A stretch of 64,000 bases of DNA from Acetobacter indonesiensis (GTDB lineage: Bacteria > Pseudomonadota > Alphaproteobacteria > Acetobacterales > Acetobacteraceae): assembly GCF_000963945.1 (NCBI RefSeq), contig NZ_BAMW01000045.1, positions 186,001 through 250,000 on the forward strand. The letters are read 5' to 3'. The position numbers were made by a program, and so were the translations under genes. Of the stretch, positions 36,393-47,021 are shown one piece after another; position 1 is the first letter of the stretch, and each line of letters starts with the position of its first letter. The notes below the pieces were generated by a model. The model was not told the DNA's origin. It saw nothing but the letters and a program-made list of their open reading frames with translations, and ran no database searches.

Positions 36393-37142
36393 ATGCCTGA
36401 GTCACAGCGCGCTGCTTTAATTCAAGCACTTCCTTACGGCAGACGCTATGCCCGTGCATTGACCCGCAGTCAGTCTCGCGGTGATCTTCTGGTTGCAGAA
36501 AGCCTTCGGACGCTTACCACCAGCCGCCCTACCGATAATCTTCCTGCGCTCTGTCGGCTTTATCAGGAAATTTCTAGGCACTTTACTGCGCAGACGGAGC
36601 ATGTTCCGGCAGATGATACCAGTCTTTCTCTGGTGCAACGCCAGTTACTCTTGCTGCTGACACTGGAAGAAGTATCTCCTCCCATGGCAGCAAAAATTCT
36701 AGATCTTTCTGAAGCACAGGCAGCGCAGGAAACAGAAAGGGCCTATACTTTCTTGAAGACCGGCATCCAGACATCTGTGCTTATCATTGAAGATGAACCC
36801 ATTATCGCAATGGATATTGAAGAGCTGGTTCTTCAATGTGGCCACAAAGTTGCGGGGGTTGCCCACACGCAGGAAGATGCAATCCGTATTGCACGCGAAA
36901 CCCGTCCGGGTCTTATTCTTGCAGATATTAATCTGGGTGCTGGCGGTGACGGCATGCGGGCCGTTGCCGAGATTACCAAAACACATGATGCGCCTGTTAT
37001 TTACGTAACGGCCTATCCGGAACGCCTTTTAACCGGCGAAACATCTGAACCCAGTTTCGTTATCACCAAACCGTTTGAGCCTTTGACACTGGCCGTAGCC
37101 ACATATCAAGCCGTGAGCCGTTTCGATTTAGCGCGCCCCTGA
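36393..37142 (+). CDS. phyR: Anti-anti-sigma response regulator PhyR
   Basis: PhyR carries a sigma-like output domain (about 1-115) and a C-terminal receiver (about 127-245). When phosphorylated it binds NepR and frees EcfG. The receiver has the acidic pair in IIEDEP (133-134), the phosphoacceptor Asp178 in LILADINLG, Thr in IYVTAYPE and Lys in VITKPFEP. A ribosome-binding GGAG lies seven bases before the ATG. At 249 residues it has the usual PhyR length. It is transcribed away from the sigma genes, completing the partner-switch module kinase-NepR-EcfG-PhyR. Confidence 0.95.
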   Translation: MPESQRAALIQALPYGRRYARALTRSQSRGDLLVAESLRTLTTSRPTDNLPALCRLYQEISRHFTAQTEHVPADDTSLSLVQRQLLLLLTLEEVSPPMAAKILDLSEAQAAQETERAYTFLKTGIQTSVLIIEDEPIIAMDIEELVLQCGHKVAGVAHTQEDAIRIARETRPGLILADINLGAGGDGMRAVAEITKTHDAPVIYVTAYPERLLTGETSEPSFVITKPFEPLTLAVATYQAVSRFDLARP

Positions 37143-37226
37143 TTTCCAATATTGCAAGCAGTTTTTATAGGGCAGGAATAAGAATACACTCTTGCGTCTG
37201 CCGTTGCTGTGCCACAGAAACAGAAC

Positions 37227-39047
37227 ATGGCACTTCCTCCCCTTCTCCACCTTCAGGATATCTCTCTTACGCTCGGCGGCAGGCCTTTGCTTGATAAGGC
37301 CGGTTTTGCTGTGGCTGCGGGGGAACGGGTATGCCTTGTTGGGCGTAATGGCTCGGGTAAATCGACCCTCTTGAAAATTGCAGCCGGTGTTATCCAGCCC
37401 GATTCAGGGGCGGTCTTTTTACAACCGGGGGCTTCCTTGCGTTATCTGTCGCAGGAGCCAGACCTCTCCACACATGAAACGACAGCGGATTACGTCCTTG
37501 CCCAGATTACAGAGCCTGAAAATTCATGGCGGGCTGCCGCTATGCTGGATGCGCTTGGACTAACCGGGAAAGAGAAGACATCGCATCTTTCCGGTGGCGA
37601 AGGCCGTCGGTGCGCTATTGCTGGCGCTTTAGCTGCCGCACCTGACATTCTGTTACTTGATGAGCCAACCAACCATCTTGATATGCCAACCATCGAATGG
37701 TTGGAACGCGAACTTCTCAGTCTGAACTCAGCCATGCTGATGATCAGTCATGACCGGCGTCTTCTCTCAACGCTATCGCGCTCGGTCGTATGGCTTGATC
37801 GGGGCGTGACGCGACGGTTGGATCAAGGCTTCAGTCGCTTTGAGGAGTGGCGTGAAGAAGTTTTAGAGCAGGAAGAACGCGACGCGCACAAACTTGATCG
37901 CCAGATTGCGCGAGAAGAAGACTGGATGCGGTATGGTGTAACAGCGCGCCGAAAGCGAAATGTCAGGCGCGTTGGTGAACTTGCAGCACTTCGTGCCGCA
38001 AAAAAAGATGCTGTTCGGGCTACCGGCACCGTGACACTTAAAGCGCAGGATGCTGGCACATCAAGCAAACTGGTGGCCGTCGCAGAAAACGTCAGTAAAT
38101 CGTGGGGTGAACGGACCATAGTTCGGGATCTGGATCTCAGGTTGCTCCGTGGCGATCGTCTGGCTATTGTGGGCGCAAATGGTGCCGGCAAAACAACCCT
38201 GCTTCGTTTACTGGTCGGACAAGATCAACCTGATAGTGGTTCAATCGCGCTTGGCCCGTCGCTTTCCATGGTCACATTAGATCAGCAACGCAAAGCTCTT
38301 GATCCTAACAAAACACTCTCTGACACCCTGACTGGAGGTGGTGGAGATATGGTTCAGGTTGGCGAAGAAAAGCGTCATGTAATTGGTTACATGAAAGATT
38401 TCCTGTTTCGCCCAGAACAGGCGCGCACTCCTGTCGGTGTCCTGTCTGGGGGAGAGCGAGGACGCTTAATGCTTGCGTGCGCCTTGGCACAACCGTCGAA
38501 TCTTCTTGTGCTGGATGAACCAACGAACGACCTTGACCTGGAAACCTTGGATCTTTTGCAAGAGATGCTTGCCAGTTATCAGGGAACGGTACTGCTGGTT
38601 AGCCATGACCGTGATTTTCTTGATCGGGTTGCCACGTCTGTTCTCGCAACCGATGGTGGTGGCTTATGGTTGGAATATGCTGGTGGTTACAGCGATATGC
38701 TTGCCCAGAAAAAAGGAGGTATTGAAGCTGCAATCACCTCTGACCGGCCGGTTGTAAGAGCCCAAAAAACGTCGGAGACTGGAAGCTCAACAGGAAAAAC
38801 CAGCAACAAGAAATTAAGTTATAAAGATCAATTCGCGCTTGATACATTACCAAAAGAAATTGCAAAACTTGAAAATAAGGCGAAAATTTTGCGAAACAGG
38901 CTTGCAGATGCAGATCTCTATGCCAAAGATCCAAAATCATTTGAAAAATATAGCGCCGAATTGCAAAAAATAGAGACTTCTATCGCAGAAGCTGAAGAGC
39001 AATGGCTTGAACTAGAAATGAAGCGCGAAGCACTGGCAACGGGTTGA
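37227..39047 (+). CDS. ABC-F family ATPase (Uup-like)
   Basis: This soluble protein of about 606 residues has two ABC domains and no membrane segment. Domain 1 has GRNGSGKST, LSGGEGRR and LLLDEPTNHLD; domain 2 has GANGAGKTT, LSGGERGR and LVLDEPTNDLD. The arginine-rich linker between them has RRKRNVRRVGEL. The C-terminal about 80 residues form a Lys/Glu coiled coil (KLENKAKILRNRLADADLY...) typical of Uup, which acts on branched DNA or ribosomes. A GTG at 37209 could start translation 6 codons earlier; the ATG at 37227 is chosen. No Shine-Dalgarno is obvious for either. Confidence 0.92.
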   Translation: MALPPLLHLQDISLTLGGRPLLDKAGFAVAAGERVCLVGRNGSGKSTLLKIAAGVIQPDSGAVFLQPGASLRYLSQEPDLSTHETTADYVLAQITEPENSWRAAAMLDALGLTGKEKTSHLSGGEGRRCAIAGALAAAPDILLLDEPTNHLDMPTIEWLERELLSLNSAMLMISHDRRLLSTLSRSVVWLDRGVTRRLDQGFSRFEEWREEVLEQEERDAHKLDRQIAREEDWMRYGVTARRKRNVRRVGELAALRAAKKDAVRATGTVTLKAQDAGTSSKLVAVAENVSKSWGERTIVRDLDLRLLRGDRLAIVGANGAGKTTLLRLLVGQDQPDSGSIALGPSLSMVTLDQQRKALDPNKTLSDTLTGGGGDMVQVGEEKRHVIGYMKDFLFRPEQARTPVGVLSGGERGRLMLACALAQPSNLLVLDEPTNDLDLETLDLLQEMLASYQGTVLLVSHDRDFLDRVATSVLATDGGGLWLEYAGGYSDMLAQKKGGIEAAITSDRPVVRAQKTSETGSSTGKTSNKKLSYKDQFALDTLPKEIAKLENKAKILRNRLADADLYAKDPKSFEKYSAELQKIETSIAEAEEQWLELEMKREALATG

Positions 39048-39066
39048 AATTATACAAAATAGTGCC

Positions 39067-39095
39067 TTGCCAACCCCTCCCCTGTCGGTTAATAC
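39067..39095 (+). promoter_or_regulatory. Likely sigma-70 promoter of tRNA-Val
   Basis: A -35-like TTGCCA (39067-39072) and a -10-like TAATAC (39090-39095) are exactly 17 bases apart. The tRNA starts 14 bases beyond, a normal distance for a tRNA promoter. Confidence 0.6.
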
Positions 39096-39109
39096 CACCC
39101 ACACAAACC

Positions 39110-39184
39110 GGGTGCGTAGCTCAGCGGTAGAGCATCGCCTTCACACGGCGGGGGTCACAGGTTCAATCCCTGTCGCACCCACCA
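39110..39184 (+). tRNA. tRNA-Val (anticodon CAC)
   Basis: The 75-base gene folds into a cloverleaf. The acceptor stem is GGGTGCG/CGCACCC, and the D-arm starts AGCTCAGC and closes with AGAGC. The anticodon loop TTCACAC reads CAC (codon GTG), and the T-arm has GGTTCAATCCC. The discriminator is A and CCA is encoded. It stands alone after the ABC-F gene and has its own promoter. Confidence 0.95.
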
Positions 39185-39978
39185 CGATAAACGGCAGTTT
39201 TCTGCGGGTTTTGAGTGGTTTCCGGTTCTCTTTCTAAAGTCATATTGGTCCGATCCGGTAGGCAATAGTGCGCCTTGGGATATATGAACCTGTGCCAAAT
39301 CCGTGCCACTTTTTGCGATTTATTCTCCCTTGTACCGTGCCCTCACCCGTAATATCCTCAGGAGGGTGTGGTCGTATTAACACGCCCATCAAAGAGAGGC
39401 ATTTTACGGACGCTGGTTGCAAACGCCGCAGACCAAATATCCGGCAAAACTCCGCAAGCAAGGGCGAGCGAAGGAGCGTAATGCTAATTGAGAGGCAAGC
39501 GTGTCGTTACAGACCTGTGATAGTTCGCGCTATCAATTTCAGATCCCAATTGTTTCCAATTTGGAAATGGTTGGGAGAGGTAAGAAAGCTCAAGCTCAGC
39601 GCCATACCACAGGCAGTGGAAGCACATCGTTTTGCCGTTAAAATTATAACACTAACTCAGTTTGGTGCTAACGAAATAGCGTTTTGCTAACATCAAGCTG
39701 CGCCAATCCGACCGTAATCTGTTGCAAAAATGGCTGTGCGCAATACCTAACCAACAACTCTTAGTTATTGCACCGCGGCCCCAGCCAGAAACGCAGCGTT
39801 ATCAGCCAGTAGTTGGGCAATAGTCGTTTATATTAAATAGCTTATGCTCGATATTAAAATCATAATACAAAACATGAAAACTCGCGACTTCTCATATTAA
39901 AATAAATATGCAACGCTTGATTAGGCAATAGCCTATTCTGCACTTTTTTGAGAGTGCTTTGACACAAGAGGCATTAAC
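39185..39978. other. Gene-poor interval downstream of tRNA-Val
   Basis: About 790 bases separate tRNA-Val from the GST gene. The only frames are 140 codons on the plus strand (39268-39690) and 73 codons on the minus strand (39240-39461). Neither has a family I recognise or convincing composition. An imperfect hairpin GCAATACCTAA/TTAGTTATTGC lies at 39740-39771, and the last about 150 bases before the GST are very AT-rich. No duplicated tRNA end (attachment site) and no integrase were found. It could be decayed DNA or hold an unannotated RNA. Confidence 0.5.
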
Positions 39979-40587
39979 ATGAAGCTTTATTTTGCACCTG
40001 GCGCTTGCTCGCTTGCGGCACATATCATGCTGAATGAGGTAGGGCTGTCGCATGAGCTTGAGAAAGTTAACCTCAAAGACAAAATAACGGCAGACGGACA
40101 GGACTTTAATCAAATTAATCCACGAGGGGCTGTGCCTGCTCTTGAGATTTCCTCTGGTGTGGTTTTGACACAAAATGTTGCTGTGCTGACATACATTGGT
40201 CAGAAATCAGAAAGTAAAGCGTTTAACCCAACGCCAGATAGCGTAGAGTTTTTTCGTCTGCTGGAAGCAATAGGTTTCTGTGAAGATGTGCATAGCACAA
40301 TCGGACCATTATTTGCTTCCGATTTGCCGGATGTAACACGCGAAAGGCTGATTGGTCTGGTTGGTCGCCGCTTGTCTCAAGTAGAAGCGCTTTTGGAAAA
40401 AACTGGAAACGGTTATCTGCTGCCCGTTGGCTTTACACAGGCAGATGCTCTGATGGCGGTCATCGTTAATTGGACGGCACCGCTCAAGATCGATATTTCA
40501 GCGTACTCACTTACATCCGCATTACGTGACAACGTCTTTGCTCGGAACGCTGCTCAAAAGGCATTGAAGGAAGAAGGGCTAATTTAA
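39979..40587 (+). CDS. Glutathione S-transferase (beta-class type)
   Basis: The 202-residue protein has the thioredoxin-like N-terminal domain of GSTs: MKLYFAPGACSLAAHIML, with the Cys10 region typical of bacterial beta-class enzymes, then INPRGAVPALEISSG with the cis-Pro and LTQNVAVLTYIG. The all-helical C-terminal domain begins near residue 85. The family conjugates or reduces with glutathione; the physiological substrate is unknown. A single gene with AGAGG upstream, followed by a terminator it shares with the response regulator gene. Confidence 0.9.
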   Translation: MKLYFAPGACSLAAHIMLNEVGLSHELEKVNLKDKITADGQDFNQINPRGAVPALEISSGVVLTQNVAVLTYIGQKSESKAFNPTPDSVEFFRLLEAIGFCEDVHSTIGPLFASDLPDVTRERLIGLVGRRLSQVEALLEKTGNGYLLPVGFTQADALMAVIVNWTAPLKIDISAYSLTSALRDNVFARNAAQKALKEEGLI

Positions 40588-40660
40588 TAATCTAGCCGCG
40601 CCATTTTTAAACATTTTGATGGTGCAGGACTATCATAAGATCAAGACGTTTTTGCATATG

Positions 40661-40697
40661 AAAAAGCCTTCCCAATTTATCTTGGGAAGGCTTTTTT
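40661..40697. terminator. Bidirectional terminator between GST and response regulator genes
   Basis: A 15-base perfect stem AAAAAGCCTTCCCAA/TTGGGAAGGCTTTTT around a 6-base loop lies between two convergent genes. It ends in T-runs on both strands, a textbook two-way rho-independent terminator. Confidence 0.92.
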
Positions 40698-40699
40698 AG

Positions 40700-41419
40700 T
40701 CAGTCAGCAGTTGCTACCGTTGTTTCGGGATTAAGACGATAGCCTCCCCCCTCCGTGATGAGTAATGACGCGTTGGCCGGGTCGGGCTCAATTTTCTGGC
40801 GTAGACGATAAATGTGCGTTTCAAGAGTATGGGTCGTCACGGCAGCGTTATAGCCCCATACCTCGTTCAGCAGCACCTGACGCGGCACAGGCCGGGTGCC
40901 CGCCCGATAAAGAAACTTAAGAATGGCTGTTTCTTTTTCGGTCAGGCGGATGCGGCGGTTTTTTTGAGGTTCTTGTAGCAGCTTGGCTGACGGTCTGAAT
41001 GTATATGGCCCAATGGTGAAAACAGCATCTTCACTATTTTCGAACAAGCGCAACTGTGCACGCAAACGCGCCAGTAGTTCTGCAATACGGAACGGCTTGG
41101 CGACATAGTCATTCGCCCCAGCATCCAGCCCGCGAACGATGTCAGCTTCATCATCTGAACCAGTCAGCATGATGATAGGCATGCGTAGCCCTTCCTTCCG
41201 CAGTTCTGCGCAAAAATCACGACCGTCACCGTCGGGGAGTGTGACGTCCAGCAGAATGGCGTCGAATCTGGAATCGGGCGCTTTCAGCTTTTCACGCGCC
41301 TCGGCAAGTGAGGATGCTTCCTGAACAATAAATTCCCCGTCAAGCTGCAATTGCTCAACGAGAGTCTGGCGAAGTATCCGGTCGTCATCAACAACCAATA
41401 TCGGACGTGCACCCGTCAT
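40700..41419 (-). CDS. OmpR-family response regulator (orphan)
   Basis: The 239-residue protein has a receiver domain (acidic pair at 11-13, phosphoacceptor Asp58 in AILLDVTLPDGDG, Thr in IIMLTGSDDE, Lys in DYVAKPFR). It also has an OmpR/PhoB winged-helix DNA-binding domain (about 135-230) with RLTEKETAILKFLYRAG and VTTHTLETHIYRLRQKIE. No histidine kinase is next to it, so its partner is elsewhere. It is divergent from the L,D-transpeptidase gene, which may hint at a cell-envelope role (weak inference). CAAGGAGATG precedes its ATG. Confidence 0.9.
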   Translation of the reverse strand: MTGARPILVVDDDRILRQTLVEQLQLDGEFIVQEASSLAEAREKLKAPDSRFDAILLDVTLPDGDGRDFCAELRKEGLRMPIIMLTGSDDEADIVRGLDAGANDYVAKPFRIAELLARLRAQLRLFENSEDAVFTIGPYTFRPSAKLLQEPQKNRRIRLTEKETAILKFLYRAGTRPVPRQVLLNEVWGYNAAVTTHTLETHIYRLRQKIEPDPANASLLITEGGGYRLNPETTVATAD

Positions 41420-41568
41420 GGGGTTTTCATCTCCTTGTGTCAGCCTCTACTGTTTGGCTGTCTGAACTGTCTACTTTTACAAGCTTGTCACGATTCTGGG
41501 CTCAAACCAATAGTCTGAGCATGATACGCCAACTGCATGAAAAATCTACAAACAGGACACCTATTGAT

Positions 41569-42084
41569 ATGATGATACACGTTAAGCCCGATACATGCAG
41601 TGGTAGCCGCGCACAACTGCATTGCAGACACAAAACGATGAGCGCAATTCTAGGCAAAAGCGGTGTGACATATTCCAAGCAAGAGGGGGACAACGCCACA
41701 CCCATTGGCAATTTTAGCTTGAGAAAGATTTTTTACCGGGCAGATCGAGTGGCAAAACCTCAATCGATTTTGCCGGTAGAACCTTTATGCCCTCAAGACG
41801 GTTGGTGCGATGACCCGGCCGACCCGCGCTATAATCAGCATGTCATCCTGCCCTATTCTGGCCGTCATGAGCAGCTTTGGCGCGAGGATCATGTTTACGA
41901 TATCATTGTTGTTATTGGGTATAATGATCAGAAGCCTGAACCTTATCGCGGTTCAGCAATTTTCATGCACTTACAGCGCCCCGATCAAAACCCGACCGAA
42001 GGGTGCGTTGCCCTTACGGAGCAAGACCTTCGGTACGTTTTAAGCGAAGGGGCGGACAGTATCCAGATTCACGCACCAACCTGA
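41569..42084 (+). CDS. L,D-transpeptidase family protein (YkuD-like)
   Basis: The 171-residue product matches the small YkuD-type family of Alphaproteobacteria: GKSGVTYSKQEGDNATPIGNFSLRKIFYR, then IFMHLQRPDQNPTEGCVALTEQDL. His134 and the catalytic Cys146 are present. L,D-transpeptidases cross-link meso-diaminopimelate residues of peptidoglycan or anchor proteins to it. There is no signal peptide or membrane segment, a common feature of this subfamily that leaves its location open. The frame opens at 41407, but the family start fits the ATG at 41569 best (41521 is an alternative). Its last 16 bases overlap the convergent antiporter gene. Confidence 0.8.
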   Translation: MMIHVKPDTCSGSRAQLHCRHKTMSAILGKSGVTYSKQEGDNATPIGNFSLRKIFYRADRVAKPQSILPVEPLCPQDGWCDDPADPRYNQHVILPYSGRHEQLWREDHVYDIIVVIGYNDQKPEPYRGSAIFMHLQRPDQNPTEGCVALTEQDLRYVLSEGADSIQIHAPT

Positions 42085-43916
42085 TGGGTATTGGGGTGTG
42101 AAAAATCCTCTTCAGAATAGTCTGGCGGAGTAAGCGCAATTACAATGAAACCGCTATCCAGTTGTGGCTGGCTAGCGTCTTCTGCTGAAACGACAGTAAT
42201 TGAAATGCCGCTTTGTAGCACGAGGAACGGAAGAAGATTGCTGCTTTCATGCATGATGTTTTCGCGGTTTTCGGGCGTAACGTTTAGCGCGATAAAACGC
42301 CAGCCCTCGCGTACCAATGTTTCCAGAAGTGTGAAGTTCCAGGATGGCTCTCCAAGCACCTTGCCGCGCGCTTCTCGACTCAACCCCCGGTACTGATCCA
42401 GACGGGCAATGCCCGGGGAGACCTGATATACGCGCTGGCGACCGAAGTGTGGCGCAAGATGCGCGCAAACAAGACCATTATAAATTGCGTCCGGGGTCGA
42501 GCAGATCAGATAATCGGCAGGCCTTTCCTCGAGGCTCTCTGCTCCTTCTTCAGACAGAACTTCGGTCGCCAGAATAGGTACGCCAGCAGCCTGTGCCCGC
42601 AAAAGATCGGCAGAGGAGTTATCGACCAAAAGAACCGGTGCCCCCGCTTTATGAACGGCAATGGCCAGCTTGGTTGACCAGTCGCTTGCCCCCACAATGG
42701 CAAGAGCCGGTTCATCTGACAGCGTCAGCTTAAGCCTGCGGCCCAGAGGTCTAAGAGAGAACCCGTGTAGAATCATGGTGGATGCAATGACGGCAAAAAC
42801 AGCAGGCATCACCTGCCCTGCCCCCGGATAGCCTGCATCCTGTAGCCGAATGCCCGCAATACCAGCGACCGCAGCTGCCACAATGCCGCGCGGGGCAATC
42901 CAGCCTACGAAAATGCGCTCTGCCCAACTCAGGTTGGATTTGGCGGTTGCCAGCAAAATACCAACCGGTCTGACAAGGAATAAAACAGCCAGTGTCAGTG
43001 CACCAATAGACCATGATAGATGTGTCAGTTCTTCGCGCTGAAGATCTGCGGCTAAGAGAACAAACAGGACAGAGACAATCAAAACAACCAGCGCTTCCTT
43101 CATGCGCTGTATTTCAGCCATGCCGGGAATACGAAGGTTGACCAAGGCCATACCAAATACGGTAGAGGCCATCAGGCCGGCACCATCCATAGCAAGCGTG
43201 CCCAGGACAAACAGCACCAGAGCAGATGTTGTCAGCACCGGAATTTTCAGGACTTCTGGCATCATATCCCGCACCCAGAGCCACCGCATTCCCCATGCTG
43301 CGCCAAAACCGAGGACCATCATCAAGCCAGCACTGGCCAGCATATGAGGCAGGATAAAACCAAAAAATGTTCCTGACCCTTCGTCCGGGCGCATAAGCAA
43401 GACTTCAAGAACCAGTGTGGCCAGAATTGCACCGACAGGGTCGTTAAGAATAGCTTCCCAGCGCAGAAACGCGGCTACTCTGGGTTGAAGCTTCGCATGA
43501 CGCAAAAGCGGCAAAACGACTGTAGGGCCAGTAACAACAATAATGGCACCAAACAGAAAAGCTGGTCCCCATCCCATGCCACCGATGTAATGTGCGGCGG
43601 CACTACCCAAGATAAGGTTAATGGGTAAGGCAAAGAGCGTGAGTCTAACAACGCCCTCACCTGATTCCCGTAACTGCCGGAAATCGAGAGCCAGACCGCC
43701 CTCGAACACGATCATGGCAACAGCCAAGGAAACAAGAGGATGGAAAGCAGCGCCAATCATGGCTGACGGATGGAGAATTTCCAGGCCCGGCCCATAGAGC
43801 AATCCGAGGGTAAAAAGCAGTACAATAGCGGGCAAGCGAAAGCGCCAAGCAGTCCATTGAGCAAGCATACTGCCGCCCAATACGCAAAAAATGCAGAGGA
43901 TTACGCTTTCGGTCAT
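42069..43916 (-). CDS. Cation:proton antiporter (CPA1 family) with C-terminal nucleotide-binding-like domain
   Basis: The 615-residue inner-membrane protein has about 12 hydrophobic segments in its first 400 residues. These include LFTLGLLYGPGLEILHP and the transport-region motif GPTVVLPLL with an upstream MIVFEGGLALDF. The second part (about 405-540) resembles a TrkA-N/Rossmann domain (LAIVGASDWSTKLAIAVHKAGAPVLLVDN), though the glycine motif is incomplete. Such proteins exchange Na+ or K+ for H+, which would help an acid-tolerant organism. The ion and direction are inferred. It runs tail to tail with the L,D-transpeptidase gene. Confidence 0.88.
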   Translation of the reverse strand: MTESVILCIFCVLGGSMLAQWTAWRFRLPAIVLLFTLGLLYGPGLEILHPSAMIGAAFHPLVSLAVAMIVFEGGLALDFRQLRESGEGVVRLTLFALPINLILGSAAAHYIGGMGWGPAFLFGAIIVVTGPTVVLPLLRHAKLQPRVAAFLRWEAILNDPVGAILATLVLEVLLMRPDEGSGTFFGFILPHMLASAGLMMVLGFGAAWGMRWLWVRDMMPEVLKIPVLTTSALVLFVLGTLAMDGAGLMASTVFGMALVNLRIPGMAEIQRMKEALVVLIVSVLFVLLAADLQREELTHLSWSIGALTLAVLFLVRPVGILLATAKSNLSWAERIFVGWIAPRGIVAAAVAGIAGIRLQDAGYPGAGQVMPAVFAVIASTMILHGFSLRPLGRRLKLTLSDEPALAIVGASDWSTKLAIAVHKAGAPVLLVDNSSADLLRAQAAGVPILATEVLSEEGAESLEERPADYLICSTPDAIYNGLVCAHLAPHFGRQRVYQVSPGIARLDQYRGLSREARGKVLGEPSWNFTLLETLVREGWRFIALNVTPENRENIMHESSNLLPFLVLQSGISITVVSAEDASQPQLDSGFIVIALTPPDYSEEDFSHPNTHQVGA

Positions 43917-44052
43917 GACTATCCATCTTCTTGAGGCATGAAGGCTTGGAGCTTACGCAGTCCTTACCCTCATGACTTAAATACATGCTTTACATAGCGC
44001 ATGCGAAGCCCAAGGAGGATACTCAAAAATATTTTCAGTTTAGCCGAGGTAT

Positions 44053-45357
44053 TTAGGCGGTTACTGTTTCTGCTGTACGTTCCAGCATTGCTGCGAAAAA
44101 CCCATCTGTTCCATTTTGTTTTGGAGTAAGTGAGAACATCTTAACACCCTTCATGCTTTCTGGCAGCGCAGGGCTGTCAGAAGCAACCAACTTAAATTCC
44201 GGGCGGCGTGCTAGAAAAGCTTCAACTTGATGCGTGTTTTCAGCGTTCAAAATCGAGCAGGTTGCGTAAACAAGTTTGCCGCCCGGCTTAACCAGAGACG
44301 CGGCTCGGTCCAGAATTTCAGCCTGCTTTACCAGTAATTCGTCCAGATCCTGTTGTGTTGTACGGAGCCGGGCATCGGGGTTGCGCCGCCATGTTCCGGT
44401 TCCACTGCAGGGGGCATCGACTAGAACCCGGTCAAACGAACCAGACCGTCTTTTTGCCCATTTATCGCCAGCCTGCAGCAAATGCTGTTCAACATTATGG
44501 ACACCTGCACGACGCAGCCGCTTTACCGCTCCTTCAAGACGTTTTTCAGAAACGTCACAGGCGGCAATGTGTCCCTTGTTCTCCATCATCATTGCAATGG
44601 CGAGCGTCTTTCCGCCAGCACCAGCGCAATAATCTAGCACTCTGGTTTGAGGTGTTGCGCCAAGGATGGCAGCAACTAACTGGCTGCCTTCATCCTGAAT
44701 CTCCACAATTCCTTCTTTGAAGGGAGAGGTGGAGGTAACGGGCTGGCGTCCATTTAAGCGCAGCCCCCAAGGAGACAAAGGGGTGGCAGCTGCGTGAAGC
44801 CCCTCACGTGCGAGTGCTTTCTGTGCTTCGGCGCGGGTCGTACGAAGCATGTTGACGCGCAGGTCAAGCGTTGCTGGCTCAGAAAGGGCCGCAAGCTCTT
44901 CCTCCAGCGCATCACCAAATGTCTCCTCAAGTTTTGGCAGAAGCCAGTCAGGCAGTTCAAGCTTAACGGCCTGCGGCATATTTTCGTCGAGAAGAGTTTT
45001 CCCTTCTAAAAACTTAATAATGTCCTGCTCAGGCCGCGTCAGCGCGCCGGGCGCAAAGCGTCCTTCTGCAAAAAGCGCTGCGATCTCTTGTGTGCTGACA
45101 CCCTTGAAAATCAGGCTGGAGGCCGCCAGTAAACGGGGGCTCAGCACTGCTTTTTGCTGCTCAAGATGCCAGCCTAGTCTGCGCCATGCGCGCATAATGT
45201 CCCAGACCAGACCGGAGACTGCCCGACGGTCCCCTCCCCCAATGTAGCGCCGTTCACGGAAAAAGCTGTTCGCTACGGCATCTGCTGGCTTACGGGGGGC
45301 TGCCTCCATGGCAGTAAGAAGATCAATGGAGGCAGCAAATCGGGCAGAAGGTGTCAT
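44053..45357 (-). CDS. 16S rRNA (cytosine-C5) methyltransferase, RsmB/NOL1-type
   Basis: The 434-residue protein combines a NusB-like N-terminal region (about 1-130) with an m5C RNA methyltransferase domain. SAM-binding motif LDYCAGAGGKTLAIAMMM lies near 240; motif IV DAPCSGTGTWRRNPDAR and motif VI VYATCSILNAEN carry the two Cys used by the family. Alphaproteobacterial members are annotated as RsmB (C967 of 16S rRNA); the target base is inferred. It starts 9 bases after the guaB stop on the same strand, so the two are probably cotranscribed, an arrangement I recall from other alphaproteobacteria. Confidence 0.88.
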   Translation of the reverse strand: MTPSARFAASIDLLTAMEAAPRKPADAVANSFFRERRYIGGGDRRAVSGLVWDIMRAWRRLGWHLEQQKAVLSPRLLAASSLIFKGVSTQEIAALFAEGRFAPGALTRPEQDIIKFLEGKTLLDENMPQAVKLELPDWLLPKLEETFGDALEEELAALSEPATLDLRVNMLRTTRAEAQKALAREGLHAAATPLSPWGLRLNGRQPVTSTSPFKEGIVEIQDEGSQLVAAILGATPQTRVLDYCAGAGGKTLAIAMMMENKGHIAACDVSEKRLEGAVKRLRRAGVHNVEQHLLQAGDKWAKRRSGSFDRVLVDAPCSGTGTWRRNPDARLRTTQQDLDELLVKQAEILDRAASLVKPGGKLVYATCSILNAENTHQVEAFLARRPEFKLVASDSPALPESMKGVKMFSLTPKQNGTDGFFAAMLERTAETVTA

Positions 45358-45366
45358 GATCTTTTT

Positions 45367-46878
<1,512 letters not shown>

Positions 46879-47021
46879 TCACCCGATAGCAATGTCATGC
46901 CTCAGGTCACCTGACCATTGGCGCTTCCTCATATGGCGTTGGCATCATAAAGGCAAGAGATTTGGCACAAAATTGACACGTTTTTTCCGACTATAAACTG
47001 CCTTGAAAGGCTTGGTCAGCC

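Noticed and set aside
39268-39690. 140-codon plus-strand frame after tRNA-Val as a gene
   Set aside because: There is no recognisable domain and no clear ribosome-binding site, and the composition is mixed; it is treated as part of a gene-poor interval.
39110-39978. Integrated element at tRNA-Val
   Set aside because: No direct repeat of the tRNA 3' end and no integrase or phage gene is visible within the window.
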